Shown piece by piece: positions 9,412 through 19,700 of a stretch of 43,274 bases of DNA; within the stretch, counting starts at the first letter, position 1, and each line of letters starts with the position of its first letter. Location: the NCBI GenBank assembly GCA_022795855.1, contig JAAWHL010000012.1:1-43274 (forward strand), read 5' to 3'. This DNA comes from Lawsonibacter sp. Lineage in GTDB: Bacteria > Bacillota > Clostridia > Oscillospirales > Oscillospiraceae. The notes under the pieces are model-generated. The model ran no database searches, was not told where the DNA came from, and was given only the letters and a program-made list of their open reading frames with translations. Made by a program: the position numbers and the translations under genes.

Positions 9412-10155
9412 ATGGCCTTTTTTCAGAAAAAACCGGCCCCGGTCCAGGTGGACTTTAACCGTCTGCCCCGGCATATCGCCATCATCATGGACGGCAACGG
9501 ACGCTGGGCCAAAAAAAGAGGCCTGCCCAGGACGGCGGGCCACGCCGCCGGGGCGGAGACCTTCCGCACCATCGCCACCTACTGCAAGGACATCGGCCTG
9601 GAGTACCTGACGGTTTATGCCTTCTCCACCGAGAACTGGAAGCGGCCGGAGGAGGAGGTGGGGGCCATCATGGGCCTTTTGAAGCGCTACCTGCTGGAGG
9701 CCATCGGGCAGATGGAGCGGGACCGGGTGAAGATGGAGTTTTTCGGCGACCTGTCCCCCCTGACCGGCGAGCTGCGGCAGCTGTGCCGGCGGACGCAGGA
9801 GATTTCCAAGCGCTATGAGGGCTGTCAGGTGAACATCTGCCTGAACTACGGCGGCCGGGACGAGCTGCTGCGGGCCGCCATGGCCTATGCCCGGGACTGC
9901 CAGGAGGGCAGGGCGGACCCCAACCATTTGAGTGAGAGCCAGTTCGGCGGCTACCTCTTTTCCAGGGGGGTGCCCGACCCGGATCTGGTAATCCGGCCCA
10001 GCGGCGAGCTGCGGCTGTCCAACTTCCTGCTGTGGCAGTCGGCCTATGCGGAGTTCTACTTTACCGACGTGCTGTGGCCTGATTTCTCCAAGGAGGAACT
10101 GCACCGGGCGATTGCGGCCTATCAGGGCCGGTCCCGCCGGTTTGGAGGTGTATGA
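9412..10155 (+). CDS. uppS: Isoprenyl transferase (undecaprenyl diphosphate synthase)
   Basis: PRHIAIIMDGNGRWAKKRGLPRTAGHAAGAE. Confidence 0.96.
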   Translation: MAFFQKKPAPVQVDFNRLPRHIAIIMDGNGRWAKKRGLPRTAGHAAGAETFRTIATYCKDIGLEYLTVYAFSTENWKRPEEEVGAIMGLLKRYLLEAIGQMERDRVKMEFFGDLSPLTGELRQLCRRTQEISKRYEGCQVNICLNYGGRDELLRAAMAYARDCQEGRADPNHLSESQFGGYLFSRGVPDPDLVIRPSGELRLSNFLLWQSAYAEFYFTDVLWPDFSKEELHRAIAAYQGRSRRFGGV

Positions 10156-10156
10156 G

Positions 10157-10975
10157 ATGCTGACGCGGATTGTTGTGGCTGTGATTTTCGCGCCCATCCT
10201 GTTTGTCCTTCTCTTCTTTCTGCCCCCTGTGTGGACGGCGGTGCTGGCGGCCTTGATTGCCTCGCTGGGCTCCTTCGAGCTGCTGCGGGCCAGCGGGGTG
10301 GCCCGCCACAACCGAATTTACGTCTATACCGCGCTGGCCGCCGGGCTGGTTCCGGCAGGCTTTGCCCTGGGCCACCCCCTTTGGATGGTGACCGCCCTGA
10401 CCCTGCTGCTGATGGCGGCGCTGTTTGTTGAGGCCATCCGCCGCTTTGACGGCCCCGGCCCCATCTCCTTGGAGCACATCCTGGTGTGCATGTTCGCCGG
10501 AATCGCCATCCCCGCCATGCTGTCGCTGCTGATTCAGCTCAGACGGATGCCCCAGGGGCGATATCTGGTGCTGCTGCCGGTAATCAGCGCCTTTCTCACC
10601 GATTCCGGCGCCTATTTTGCCGGGATGTTTTTCGGAAAGCACCGGGGCGTCACCAAGGTCAGCCCCAACAAGTCCCTGGAGGGCTATCTGGGCGGTATCC
10701 TCTCCGGGGCGCTGTTCATGCTGGGCTACGGGGGAATTCTGCACAGCTTTGGGGGGCTGGAGGTCTCCTACCCCATTATGGCCGTCTACGGCCTGGTGGG
10801 CAGCGGGATGACCGAGCTGGGCGACCTGGCCTTCTCCCTGATTAAGCGGCAGTACGGCGTAAAGGACTACGGCAGCCTGCTCCCCGGGCACGGGGGGATG
10901 CTGGACCGCTTTGACAGTATGATTTTCGCCGCCCCGGCCCTGTGGCTGATGGTGGAGTGGTTCCCGGCGTTTTAA
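10157..10975 (+). CDS. cdsA: Phosphatidate cytidylyltransferase
   Basis: KVSPNKSLEGYLGG and LLPGHGGMLDRFDSMIF signature; start ATG 10157 just after uppS stop. Confidence 0.95.
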   Translation: MLTRIVVAVIFAPILFVLLFFLPPVWTAVLAALIASLGSFELLRASGVARHNRIYVYTALAAGLVPAGFALGHPLWMVTALTLLLMAALFVEAIRRFDGPGPISLEHILVCMFAGIAIPAMLSLLIQLRRMPQGRYLVLLPVISAFLTDSGAYFAGMFFGKHRGVTKVSPNKSLEGYLGGILSGALFMLGYGGILHSFGGLEVSYPIMAVYGLVGSGMTELGDLAFSLIKRQYGVKDYGSLLPGHGGMLDRFDSMIFAAPALWLMVEWFPAF

Positions 10976-11051
10976 TTTGGAGAGGAACCGGGAACCTGTT
11001 GTATCCGAGCCTTCCGGGCGGTTCCGGCAGCACAGCAAAGAGAGGATAAAA

Positions 11052-12197
11052 ATGAGACGAAACATTTCCATTTTAGGTTCCACCGGCTCCATCGGGCGGC
11101 AGTCACTGGAGGTGATTGCCGCCTGCGGCATGGACGCGGCGGCGCTGACGGCCAACACCGATGTGAGGCGGATGGAGGAGCAGGCCCGGCACTTCCGGCC
11201 CAAGCTGGCCGTGATGATGGACGAGGGGGCGGCGGCCGACCTGCGGGTGCGGCTGGCCGACACCCCGGTGCGGGTGGCCGGAGGGCCGGAGGGCCTGGTC
11301 GAGGCCGCCTCCCTGCCCGAGGCGGACACAGTTATCACCGCAGTGGTGGGGATGGTGGGCCTGCGGCCCACTTTGGCGGCCATCCGCGCGGGAAAGCGCA
11401 TTGCCTTGGCCAACAAGGAGACCCTGGTGTGCGGGGGAGAGCTGGTCATGGCGGAGGCGGAGCGCTGCGGGGCGGAGATTATTCCGGTGGATTCGGAGCA
11501 CTCCGCCCTGTTCCAGAGCCTTCAGGGCTGCCGGGGCCGGGGCGAGGTAAAGCGGCTGATTCTCACTGCCTCCGGCGGGCCCTTTTACGGGCGGACGGCC
11601 GGGGAGCTGGAGGGCGTCACCCTGGAGCAGGCGCTGAAGCACCCCAACTGGTCCATGGGGGCGAAAATCACGGTGGACTCCGCCACCTTGATGAACAAGG
11701 GCCTGGAGTTTATCGAGGCCATGCACCTGTACCGTATGCCGCCGGAAAAAATTTCGATTGTGGTCCATCGGGAGAGTATCATCCACTCCCTGGTGGAATA
11801 CTGTGATAATGCGGTTATCGCCCAGCTGGGCGCGGCGGATATGCGTCTGCCTATCCAGTACGCCCTGACCTGGCCGGACCGGACGCCGGGACCGGCCAAG
11901 CCGCTGGACCTGCTCGCCTGCGGCGCGCTGACCTTCGGAAGGCCGGACCCGGAGGCCTTCCCCTGCCTGGCACTGGCCCTGGAGGCCGCCCGGACGGGGG
12001 GGACCGCCGGAGCGGTGCTCAACGGGGCCAACGAGGCGGCGGTGGACCTGTTCCTGAGGGGGAAAACCGGCTTTACGGACATTCCGCGCCGGGTGGCACG
12101 GGCCATGGAGCGGGTGAGGGCCGTCCCGATCCGCAGTCTGGAGGATATTCTTCAGGCCGACCGGCAGGCCCGGGAGAGCGCCCTGGCAGAGGGCTGA
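11052..12197 (+). CDS. dxr: 1-deoxy-D-xylulose-5-phosphate reductoisomerase
   Basis: RRNISILGSTGSIGRQSLEV...IIPVDSEHSALFQSL. Confidence 0.97.
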   Translation: MRRNISILGSTGSIGRQSLEVIAACGMDAAALTANTDVRRMEEQARHFRPKLAVMMDEGAAADLRVRLADTPVRVAGGPEGLVEAASLPEADTVITAVVGMVGLRPTLAAIRAGKRIALANKETLVCGGELVMAEAERCGAEIIPVDSEHSALFQSLQGCRGRGEVKRLILTASGGPFYGRTAGELEGVTLEQALKHPNWSMGAKITVDSATLMNKGLEFIEAMHLYRMPPEKISIVVHRESIIHSLVEYCDNAVIAQLGAADMRLPIQYALTWPDRTPGPAKPLDLLACGALTFGRPDPEAFPCLALALEAARTGGTAGAVLNGANEAAVDLFLRGKTGFTDIPRRVARAMERVRAVPIRSLEDILQADRQARESALAEG

Positions 12198-12235
12198 AGC
12201 GCCCTGAATCCTTGTTCTTTATCCATGGAGGTTTT

Positions 12236-13300
12236 ATGCTCTACATCATTGTCGCGATTTTGATTTTCGGACTGCTGATTGCGGTCCACGAGTTCGGCCA
12301 CTTCTTCACCGCCAAGCTCTTTGGAGTGAAGGTAAACGAATTTTCCATCGGAATGGGCCCCGCCCTGTGGAAGCGGAAGCGGGGGGAGACCCTCTACAGC
12401 CTGCGCCTGCTGCCCATCGGCGGATTCTGCGCCATGGAGGGGGAGGACGAGGATTCCGGGGATCCCAGGGCCTTCGGCAACGCGGCCGGGTGGAAAAAGG
12501 TGATTGTCCTGAGCGCTGGGGCGGCGATGAACTTCCTGGCAGGCTTTCTCATGATTCTGGCCCTCTACTCCCAGAGCAGCGGCTTTTACCAGCCTGTGAT
12601 TGCCGGATTCCTGGAGGAGCCGGACGTATCCGGCTGCGGCCTTCAGCCCGGGGACGTGGTGCTCTCGGTGGACGGACACCGGGTATACTTCTACGACAAC
12701 CTGAGTATGCTGCTCTCCCGGGCGGGGGACACGGTGGACTGGATTGTGGAGCGGGAAGGGGAGCGGGTCAAGGTTCCCGGCACCTATATTCCCCTCCGGG
12801 CCGTGGAGAACGAGGAAGGGCAGACAGTATATCTCCGGGGCCTGACCATTCAGGCCAAAGTCCAGCCCGCCACGGCGGGAAACGTGCTGAAATACAGCTG
12901 GTACGGTGCGCTGGACTTTGTGCGTATGGTGTGGATGAGCCTGGGCGACCTGGTGAGCGGGGCGGTGGGCCTGCGGGAGATGTCCGGCCCGGTGGGAATT
13001 GTTACCATGATGGGCGACGTAGGCGCCAGCGCCCCCACAACCCGGGCGGCGGCCTATAACATCCTCTACCTGTCGGCCCTGGTGGCGGTAAATCTGGCGG
13101 TCATGAACCTGCTGCCGCTGCCCGCCCTGGACGGAGGCCGGATTTTCTTCCTGGCGGTCAACGGCCTGCTGTATGCCGTGTTCCGGCGGAAGATTGACGC
13201 CAGGTACGAGGGCTATGTCCACATGGCGGGGCTGGCTCTGCTGATGGGGCTGTCCCTGGCGGTGACCTTCAGCGACGTTGGGAAGCTGCTGGGAAGATAA
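12236..13300 (+). CDS. rseP: RIP metalloprotease, site-2 protease (RseP/RasP)
   Basis: HEFGHFFTAKLFGVKVNEFSIGMGP; PDZ region; NLLPLPALDGGRI. Confidence 0.95.
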   Translation: MLYIIVAILIFGLLIAVHEFGHFFTAKLFGVKVNEFSIGMGPALWKRKRGETLYSLRLLPIGGFCAMEGEDEDSGDPRAFGNAAGWKKVIVLSAGAAMNFLAGFLMILALYSQSSGFYQPVIAGFLEEPDVSGCGLQPGDVVLSVDGHRVYFYDNLSMLLSRAGDTVDWIVEREGERVKVPGTYIPLRAVENEEGQTVYLRGLTIQAKVQPATAGNVLKYSWYGALDFVRMVWMSLGDLVSGAVGLREMSGPVGIVTMMGDVGASAPTTRAAAYNILYLSALVAVNLAVMNLLPLPALDGGRIFFLAVNGLLYAVFRRKIDARYEGYVHMAGLALLMGLSLAVTFSDVGKLLGR

Positions 13301-13305
13301 GAACC

Positions 13306-13328
13306 CGGGGCCCGCTTTGCGGGCCCCG
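13306..13328. terminator. Perfect 10-bp hairpin between rseP and ispG, no T-tract
   Basis: CGGGGCCCGC-TTT-GCGGGCCCCG. Confidence 0.5.
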
Positions 13329-13354
13329 CATTTGGAAAGCTGCGGAGGAATGAC

Positions 13355-14392
13355 ATGACAAAACAAATCCGTGTGGGCGGCGTGCCAATCGGCGGCGGCG
13401 CGCCGGTTACCGTTCAGTCCATGACCAATACCCGCACCGGCGACGCGGCGGCCACTCTGGAGCAGATTAAGCGGCTGGCCGCCGCCGGCTGTGAGATTGT
13501 TCGGGCCGCCGTCCCCGATTTGGAGGCCGCCCGGGCAATCGGGACGCTGAAGGAGCACAGCCCTCTGCCCATTGTGGCGGACATCCACTTTGACTACAGG
13601 CTGGCCCTGGAGGCCGTGGCCGCCGGGGCGGATAAAATCCGCATTAACCCGGGCAACATCGGCGGCGAGGACCGGGTGAGGGAGGTGGCCCGGGCGTGCG
13701 GGTTACATAACATCCCGATCCGCATCGGGGTCAACGGGGGATCCCTGGAAAAGCCGCTGCTGGCCAAATACGGAGGCGTCACGCCGGAGGCCATGGTGGA
13801 GTCGGCCTTCGGCCACATCCGCCTGCTGAACCGGTTTGATTTTGACGATATCTGCATCTCCCTCAAATCCTCCTCCGTTCCGGTCACCATGGCGGCATAC
13901 CGCCTGATGAGGGAGCGGAGCGATTACCCCCTCCATCTGGGAGTTACCGAGGCGGGGACCGTGAGGATGGGCACCCTGAAATCCGCCGTGGGCATCGGCG
14001 GGCTGCTGGCCCTGGGCGTGGGGGATACCATACGGGTGTCCCTGTCCGCCGACCCGGTGGAGGAAATCTACGCCGCCCGGGATATCCTCAAGGCCGCCGG
14101 AATCCGCCGGGAGGGGCCTGAGCTGGTGTCCTGCCCCACCTGCGGCCGGACGCAGATTGACCTGATTGCCCTGGCCAATCAGGTGGAGGAGCGGCTGAAG
14201 ACGGTGGACAAGCCCATTACCGTGGCCGTGATGGGCTGCGCCGTCAACGGGCCCGGCGAGGCGGCCGCCGCGGACTGCGGCATTGCCGGTGGCACCGGCG
14301 AGGGCCTGCTGTTCAAAAAAGGACAGATTATCCGAAAGGTCCCCCAGGACCGGCTGGTGGACGAGCTGTTCGCCCTGATTGAGACGCTGTGA
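13355..14392 (+). CDS. ispG: 4-hydroxy-3-methylbut-2-en-1-yl diphosphate synthase (flavodoxin)
   Basis: TKQIRVGGVPIGGGAPVTVQSMTNTRTGD...CPTCGRTQIDL...VMGCAVNGPGEA. Confidence 0.97.
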   Translation: MTKQIRVGGVPIGGGAPVTVQSMTNTRTGDAAATLEQIKRLAAAGCEIVRAAVPDLEAARAIGTLKEHSPLPIVADIHFDYRLALEAVAAGADKIRINPGNIGGEDRVREVARACGLHNIPIRIGVNGGSLEKPLLAKYGGVTPEAMVESAFGHIRLLNRFDFDDICISLKSSSVPVTMAAYRLMRERSDYPLHLGVTEAGTVRMGTLKSAVGIGGLLALGVGDTIRVSLSADPVEEIYAARDILKAAGIRREGPELVSCPTCGRTQIDLIALANQVEERLKTVDKPITVAVMGCAVNGPGEAAAADCGIAGGTGEGLLFKKGQIIRKVPQDRLVDELFALIETL

Positions 14393-14823
14393 GCGGGCCG
14401 AAGAGCAAGGAGTACTTTGCCCGCGCCCTGGCGGAGCGGTTCCCGGAATTCCGGGAGGCGTATGAGGAGCACATGCGGGATTATTTTGAGGAGTACGGGG
14501 AAATCCTGGGACATATTTTTTTCGGCGGGGAGACGCTGCTGGGCGTTCTGCCGGAGCTGCTGAAAACCGATGGGAACCAGGAGAAAATCCGCGGGTACAT
14601 AGACTTTATCGAGGATATGTATGCAAACGGGGACGGGGATGTGCAGAATATCGTAGGGGTCACCCTTCTGGAGTGCCTGGGAGACGACGAGACCGTACTG
14701 CGCAGAGCGTTCTCCTACTTCTCCGAGGAATTGATGCTGGCCTCCCAGTCCATTGAAAAGGGCTGGGGCCGACGGGACATCAGAATATGGCACAGGAGGG
14801 GAAAAACGCTGTATGACTGGTAA
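14389..14823 (+). CDS. Hypothetical protein, DUF7674-like
   Basis: GTG start overlaps the ispG stop (GTGA); FPEFREAYEEHMRDYFEEYGEILGHIFFGG... Confidence 0.65.
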   Translation: MSGPKSKEYFARALAERFPEFREAYEEHMRDYFEEYGEILGHIFFGGETLLGVLPELLKTDGNQEKIRGYIDFIEDMYANGDGDVQNIVGVTLLECLGDDETVLRRAFSYFSEELMLASQSIEKGWGRRDIRIWHRRGKTLYDW

Positions 14824-15277
14824 GATTGACAGCCGTAAACTGGCGGGAAAGAAAACCGAAGAGAAACGGGAAGAGACGATTGCCCTGTGGTTTCGGATGT
14901 GGCTGGAGGGGAAGGACCTGGGAATCCGGGAGATCTTTGACCCGGACTGCGTCTACATCGAGAGCTGGGGCCCCCAATATCAGGGTGCGGAAAAGGTTGT
15001 CCTCTGGTTCCGGGAGTGGAACACCCGAGGGACTGTGACCGATTGGGAAATCAAGCAGTTCTTCCACAAAGACAATCAGACCGCAGTGGAGTGGTATTTC
15101 CGGAACAGGATGAAGGACGGCAGGGAGGAGTGTTTTGACGGCATCACCCTGGTTCAATGGACTCCGGAGGAGAAAATTGCTTTGCTGAAGGAGTTTGGCT
15201 GCAATATCAGCCGCTATGACCCTTACGCACGGGGCGGGGAGCCCTGCTTCCGGGAGGAAGCTCCCCGGTGGTTCTGA
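14813..15277 (+). CDS. Nuclear transport factor 2 / SnoaL-like family protein
   Basis: ETIALWFRMWLEGKDLGIREIFDPDCVYIESWGPQYQGAEKVVLWFREW; overlaps preceding CDS. Confidence 0.75.
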   Translation: MTGKIDSRKLAGKKTEEKREETIALWFRMWLEGKDLGIREIFDPDCVYIESWGPQYQGAEKVVLWFREWNTRGTVTDWEIKQFFHKDNQTAVEWYFRNRMKDGREECFDGITLVQWTPEEKIALLKEFGCNISRYDPYARGGEPCFREEAPRWF

Positions 15278-15388
15278 CCCGGCAGGGGGCAGGTCCGCAG
15301 AACAAAGTTGTCTGTTTGATTCTTTTTCCCTGGAGAATATTTGCCGAGGGGGATTTCACCACGAAGATGAAATCCCCCCATTTGGGAA

Positions 15389-16190
15389 TCAGTGTGCCTT
15401 TTTATAATAGGCGCGTAGAATAGGTTCCAGCTCCCGCCACTTGATCTCGTACTGCTGGCGGTAGTCCTCCATGGTGTAGTATGGAGTGACGAGCCGTTCC
15501 TTCCCCCGGTAAGTGGTGGTGTAGGGCTTGAAGGCGACGGAATCCGGGTCCAGGCCGTACAGGCCGTCCAGCAGCTCCCGGCCCTCCTCCAGGTTGCGCA
15601 GGATCACCGAGACATGGGACAGGCCCTCTTTATTGGGCGGATTAAAGTCGTGGATATCCGCCCCGTGCTTGAGCAGCTCATCCAGCACCGCCTTGAGCAT
15701 CTCCCGCAGCTGACGGTTTTTGGCCTTGGTCTGCTCGACGTAGTAGCTGGGATAGGAATCGTGGGCGAACTCGTCATACTGCTCCAGTGCGTGCTGCCAG
15801 GCCGTGAGGCCGTGGGAGGTTTTCTGGTTGGGGTCCATCCCCATGTCCAGCAGGCGGCGCAGGAGAAGGAAATAGCCCCTTGTCCGCCTGAGACACATGA
15901 TCCCCCGCCCGCATGAAGCACTGGCCAACTGCGTCGTACCAGATTGGGGCGGAGAAATTGATGCCGTAGGGATTGACGGCGTCTGCGAAATTCACGTCCG
16001 CCCCCCGGTCCAGCAGCAGGTGGGCCGCCTCCAAGTTGTCGCTCTTGATGGCCACCATCAGGGGGGACTGTCCATCGTCCTTCTTGGGCGGTGCTTTGGC
16101 AAGACAGGAGATTAGGTCGGGCTTCTTATCCAGAATGGCGGCAACCTCCTCCAGATTGCCCCGTCGGATCATGGTAAACAGCTTTTTCAT
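15389..16190 (-). pseudogene. Ankyrin-repeat protein gene split by a frameshift
   Basis: MKKLFTMIRRGNLEEVAAILDKKPDLI...SPLMVAIKSDNLEAAHLLLDRGADVNFADA...HVSQADKG then the frame changes to GYFLLLRRLLDMGMDPNQKTSHGLTAWQHALEQ...; break at the C4/G4 tract 15876-15879. Confidence 0.75.
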
Positions 16191-16226
16191 GTCAGCTCTT
16201 CCTTCTGGTCAAATTGATACGAACAA

Positions 16227-16255
16227 AGTATACCATCAACACGCACGATGTTCAA
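16227..16255 (-). promoter_or_regulatory. Sigma-A-like promoter for the ankyrin gene
   Basis: Minus strand TTGAAC-17 nt-TATACT. Confidence 0.6.
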
Positions 16256-16705
16256 CTTTCGTTTTAAGCATTGTATAGCAGCAAGCAATACCCCGGCATA
16301 TACCCGGCGCAGCTTGTTGGCGGCCGAGGGCCCCAAGCCCCCAGCGCATCGGCGCGGCTCCGCCCGATGCACAAGCCGCCGGCGGCGTCCGCTGGCCTGT
16401 CCATACCGGGCAGGGAAGGGGCGCCCGGCATCCCTCGGAGCGCGTGCGGCTGCCGGGGGCAGTGCCGCCGCCCGCTTGCGGATGGTGGGTAAGTGCACTC
16501 TTTGAGAGGGCCGGCAAAGAGAACGGAGCGCCCAGGTCATCCCCGGACGCTCCCGCTTCGGTCCCCTCCTGCCGGTCAATCACCGCCCCTCCAGCCTGTG
16601 CCATTTTGCCACAAATGAACCGCAGTCAATGTAATGCAGTGGTCTGGTAAAACCACCCTTTACAATACATCTCAAGAAAAAGAATCAACAGCAAGGAGCG
16701 TCGAG

Positions 16706-19700
16706 ATGTCAAAAAAGATACCGTTTTTAGAGATGTTCGCCATGCTGAGGACCTGGCCGGAGCTGGCGGCGGCGGCGGAGCGCTGGATGATTGTGTCCGC
16801 AGCCATTGACAAGGCCAGCCGCAGCGCCAAGGTGGTGGTGGAGGGGGCCTCCGGAGCGGGAGCCAACCTGATTGCGCAGGTGGAGGAGGCGGCGGCCCGG
16901 GCCTACGGCCTGGCATCGGTCAGGCTGAGCTGTCCCGCTCCCGCGCCGGCGGCCCCCGCGGAGGGGAAAGCGGCGGCCCCTGCCGGACCCGCGGCGGAAG
17001 AGAAGGGGGCGGAGGCCCCCCGCCTGAAGCCCACGGCGGAGATGGACGCCTTTGCCCGTACCGAGGCCATCCGGGCGGAGGCGCTGAAGGGGTTCCGCAA
17101 AAGCCCGCCTCCGCCTCCCAAGGGGGAGAAGAAGCCGGCGGGGAAGAACATTTTCGGCCACCCCATAAAAAAAAGCCCGCTGTCCATCGGGGAGCTGGAG
17201 CTGGACATGGGGACAGTGGTCATAGAGGGCGACGTATTCGCCGTTGATAACCGGGAACTGAAAAAACGGGGGGCCTGGGTGGTGGCCTTTGACGTCACCG
17301 ACTACACCGGGTCCATCCGGGTGAGCAAGTTCTTTCCCGGGGACGAGGGAAAACCGATTGTGGACGGGGTCAGAAAGGGGATGCACCTGCGGATTCAGGG
17401 CCGGCTGAACATGGACCGCTTTTACGGCGACATGGTGCTGGAGCCGGTGGCCGTTATGGCGGCGGAGAAGCCCCTGAAAATGGATACCGCCCCGGAGAAG
17501 CGGGTGGAGCTCCACCTGCACACCACCATGTCCTCCATGGACGCGCTGACGTCGGTAGGGCCTAAGCTGGGGCCGGACAGGAACGTGGTCAAGCGGGCGG
17601 AGGCCTGGGGCCACCGGGCCATCGCCATCACCGACCACGGGGTGGCCCAGTCCTTTCCGGACGCCTGGCACTCGGCCAAAAACATCAAAATCCTCTACGG
17701 TGTGGAGGCCTACTATATCAACGACGTGGACGACCGGGTGGCCGTCCACGGGGAGACGGGCCGGACGTTTGAGGAGGAGATTGTCTGCTTTGACATCGAG
17801 ACCACCGGCCTGGACAAAAAGCGGGAGGTCATCATTGAAATCGGCGCGGTGGTGCTGAAAAACGGGGAAATCACCGATACCTTCAACACCTTTGCCGCCC
17901 CGGGGCGCCTGCTCAGCCCCGAAATCATCCGCCTGACCGGCATCACCGACGAGATGCTGGAGGGGGCCCCCCCACAGGCGGATGCCCTGCGGGCCTTTCT
18001 GGCCTTTGCCGGGGACCGGCCCCTGGCGGCCCACAACGCCGAGTTCGACATGGGCTTTATCTCCGAGGGCTGCCGGAAATTCGGACTGCCCTTCACCAAC
18101 CCCTCGGTGGACAGCCTGATCCTGGCCCAGAATCTGCTGCCCGAGCTGGGGAAATATAAGCTGGACATTGTGGCCGAGCACCTGCGCCTGCCCGCCTTCC
18201 AGCACCACCGGGCCAGTGACGACGCGGCCGCAGTGGCCTATATGCTGCCCCACTTTTTCCGGATGCTGGAGGAGCTTGGGGCCCACAGGCTGGACGAAAT
18301 CAACGCCCTGGGCCCCAGGCTGCGCCAGGGGGGGAAGGCCAAGCGCCAGCCCCGCCACCTGATTGTCCTGGCCCGGAACAAGCTGGGACTGCGCAACCTC
18401 TACAAGCTGATTTCCCTGTCCCATCTGGAGCATTTCAAGCGCTATCCCATCATGCCCAAAAGCCTGATTAACGAGAACCGGGAGGGCCTGATTATCGGCT
18501 CGGCCTGCGAGGCGGGGGAGCTGTTCGGCGCGGTGGCCAAGGGGAAGGACTGGGAGGAGCTGAAGCGCATCGCCTCCTGGTACGACTTCCTGGAGATTCA
18601 GCCCCTGTGCAACAACATGTTCATGCTGCGAAAGGGGATGGTGCGCTCGGAGGAGGAGCTGCGGGAGTTCAACCGCACCATCGTCCGGCTGGGGCAGGAG
18701 CTGCACAAGCCGGTATGCGCTACCGGGGACGTCCACTTCCTGGACCCGGAGGACGAGATTTACCGACACATCCTGCTGGCCTCCAAGGGCTTTGAGGACG
18801 CGGACGAATCCCTGCCCATCTACTTCAAAACCACCGACGAGATGCTCCGGGAGTTTGCCTACCTGGGCAGGGAGACCGCCTATGAGGTGGTGGTAAAAAA
18901 CACCAATCTCATCGCCGACTGGTGCGAGCCCATCAAGCCCCTGCCCAAGGGCCTGTTCGCCCCCAAGCTGGAGGACTCGGACGGGGAGCTGAAGCGCCTG
19001 GTGTGGGGCAAGGCCCACGAGCTGTACGGGGAGGAGCCGCCCCAAATCGTGGTGGACCGCATCAATGTGGAGCTCCATGATATCATCGGCTGCAAGTACG
19101 ACGTAATCTACATGTCCGCCCAGAAGCTGGTGCAGAACTCCCTGGAGCACAGCTATCTGGTAGGGTCCCGGGGGAGCGTGGGATCCTCCCTGGTGGCCTT
19201 CCTGTCAGGCATTACCGAGGTCAACTCCCTGCCCGCCCACTACCGCTGTCCCAAATGCAGGCACTCTGACTTCGACTATGCCCAGGCGCCGGAGCACCCC
19301 TACGGCTGCGGGGCGGATATGCCGGACGCAGTGTGCCCCGTATGCGGAACCCCTTACCAGAAGGACGGCTTCAACATCCCCTTTGAGACCTTCCTGGGGT
19401 TCGGCGGGGACAAGGTGCCCGATATCGACCTGAATTTCTCGGGGGAGTATCAGGCCAGCGCCCACCGCTACACCTTTGAGCTGTTCGGCCAGACCCATGT
19501 GTTCCGGGCGGGGACCATCGGCACAGTGGCAGAGAAAACCGCCTTCGGCTACGTGAAAAAGTACCTGGAGGAGAAGGGGAAGGTGGTCTCCAAGGCGGAG
19601 GAGAACCGCCTGGCCATCGGCTGCACCGGAGTGAAGCGCACCACGGGCCAGCACCCCGGCGGCATGGTGGTTATCCCCCAGGATAAGGAAATCTACGACT

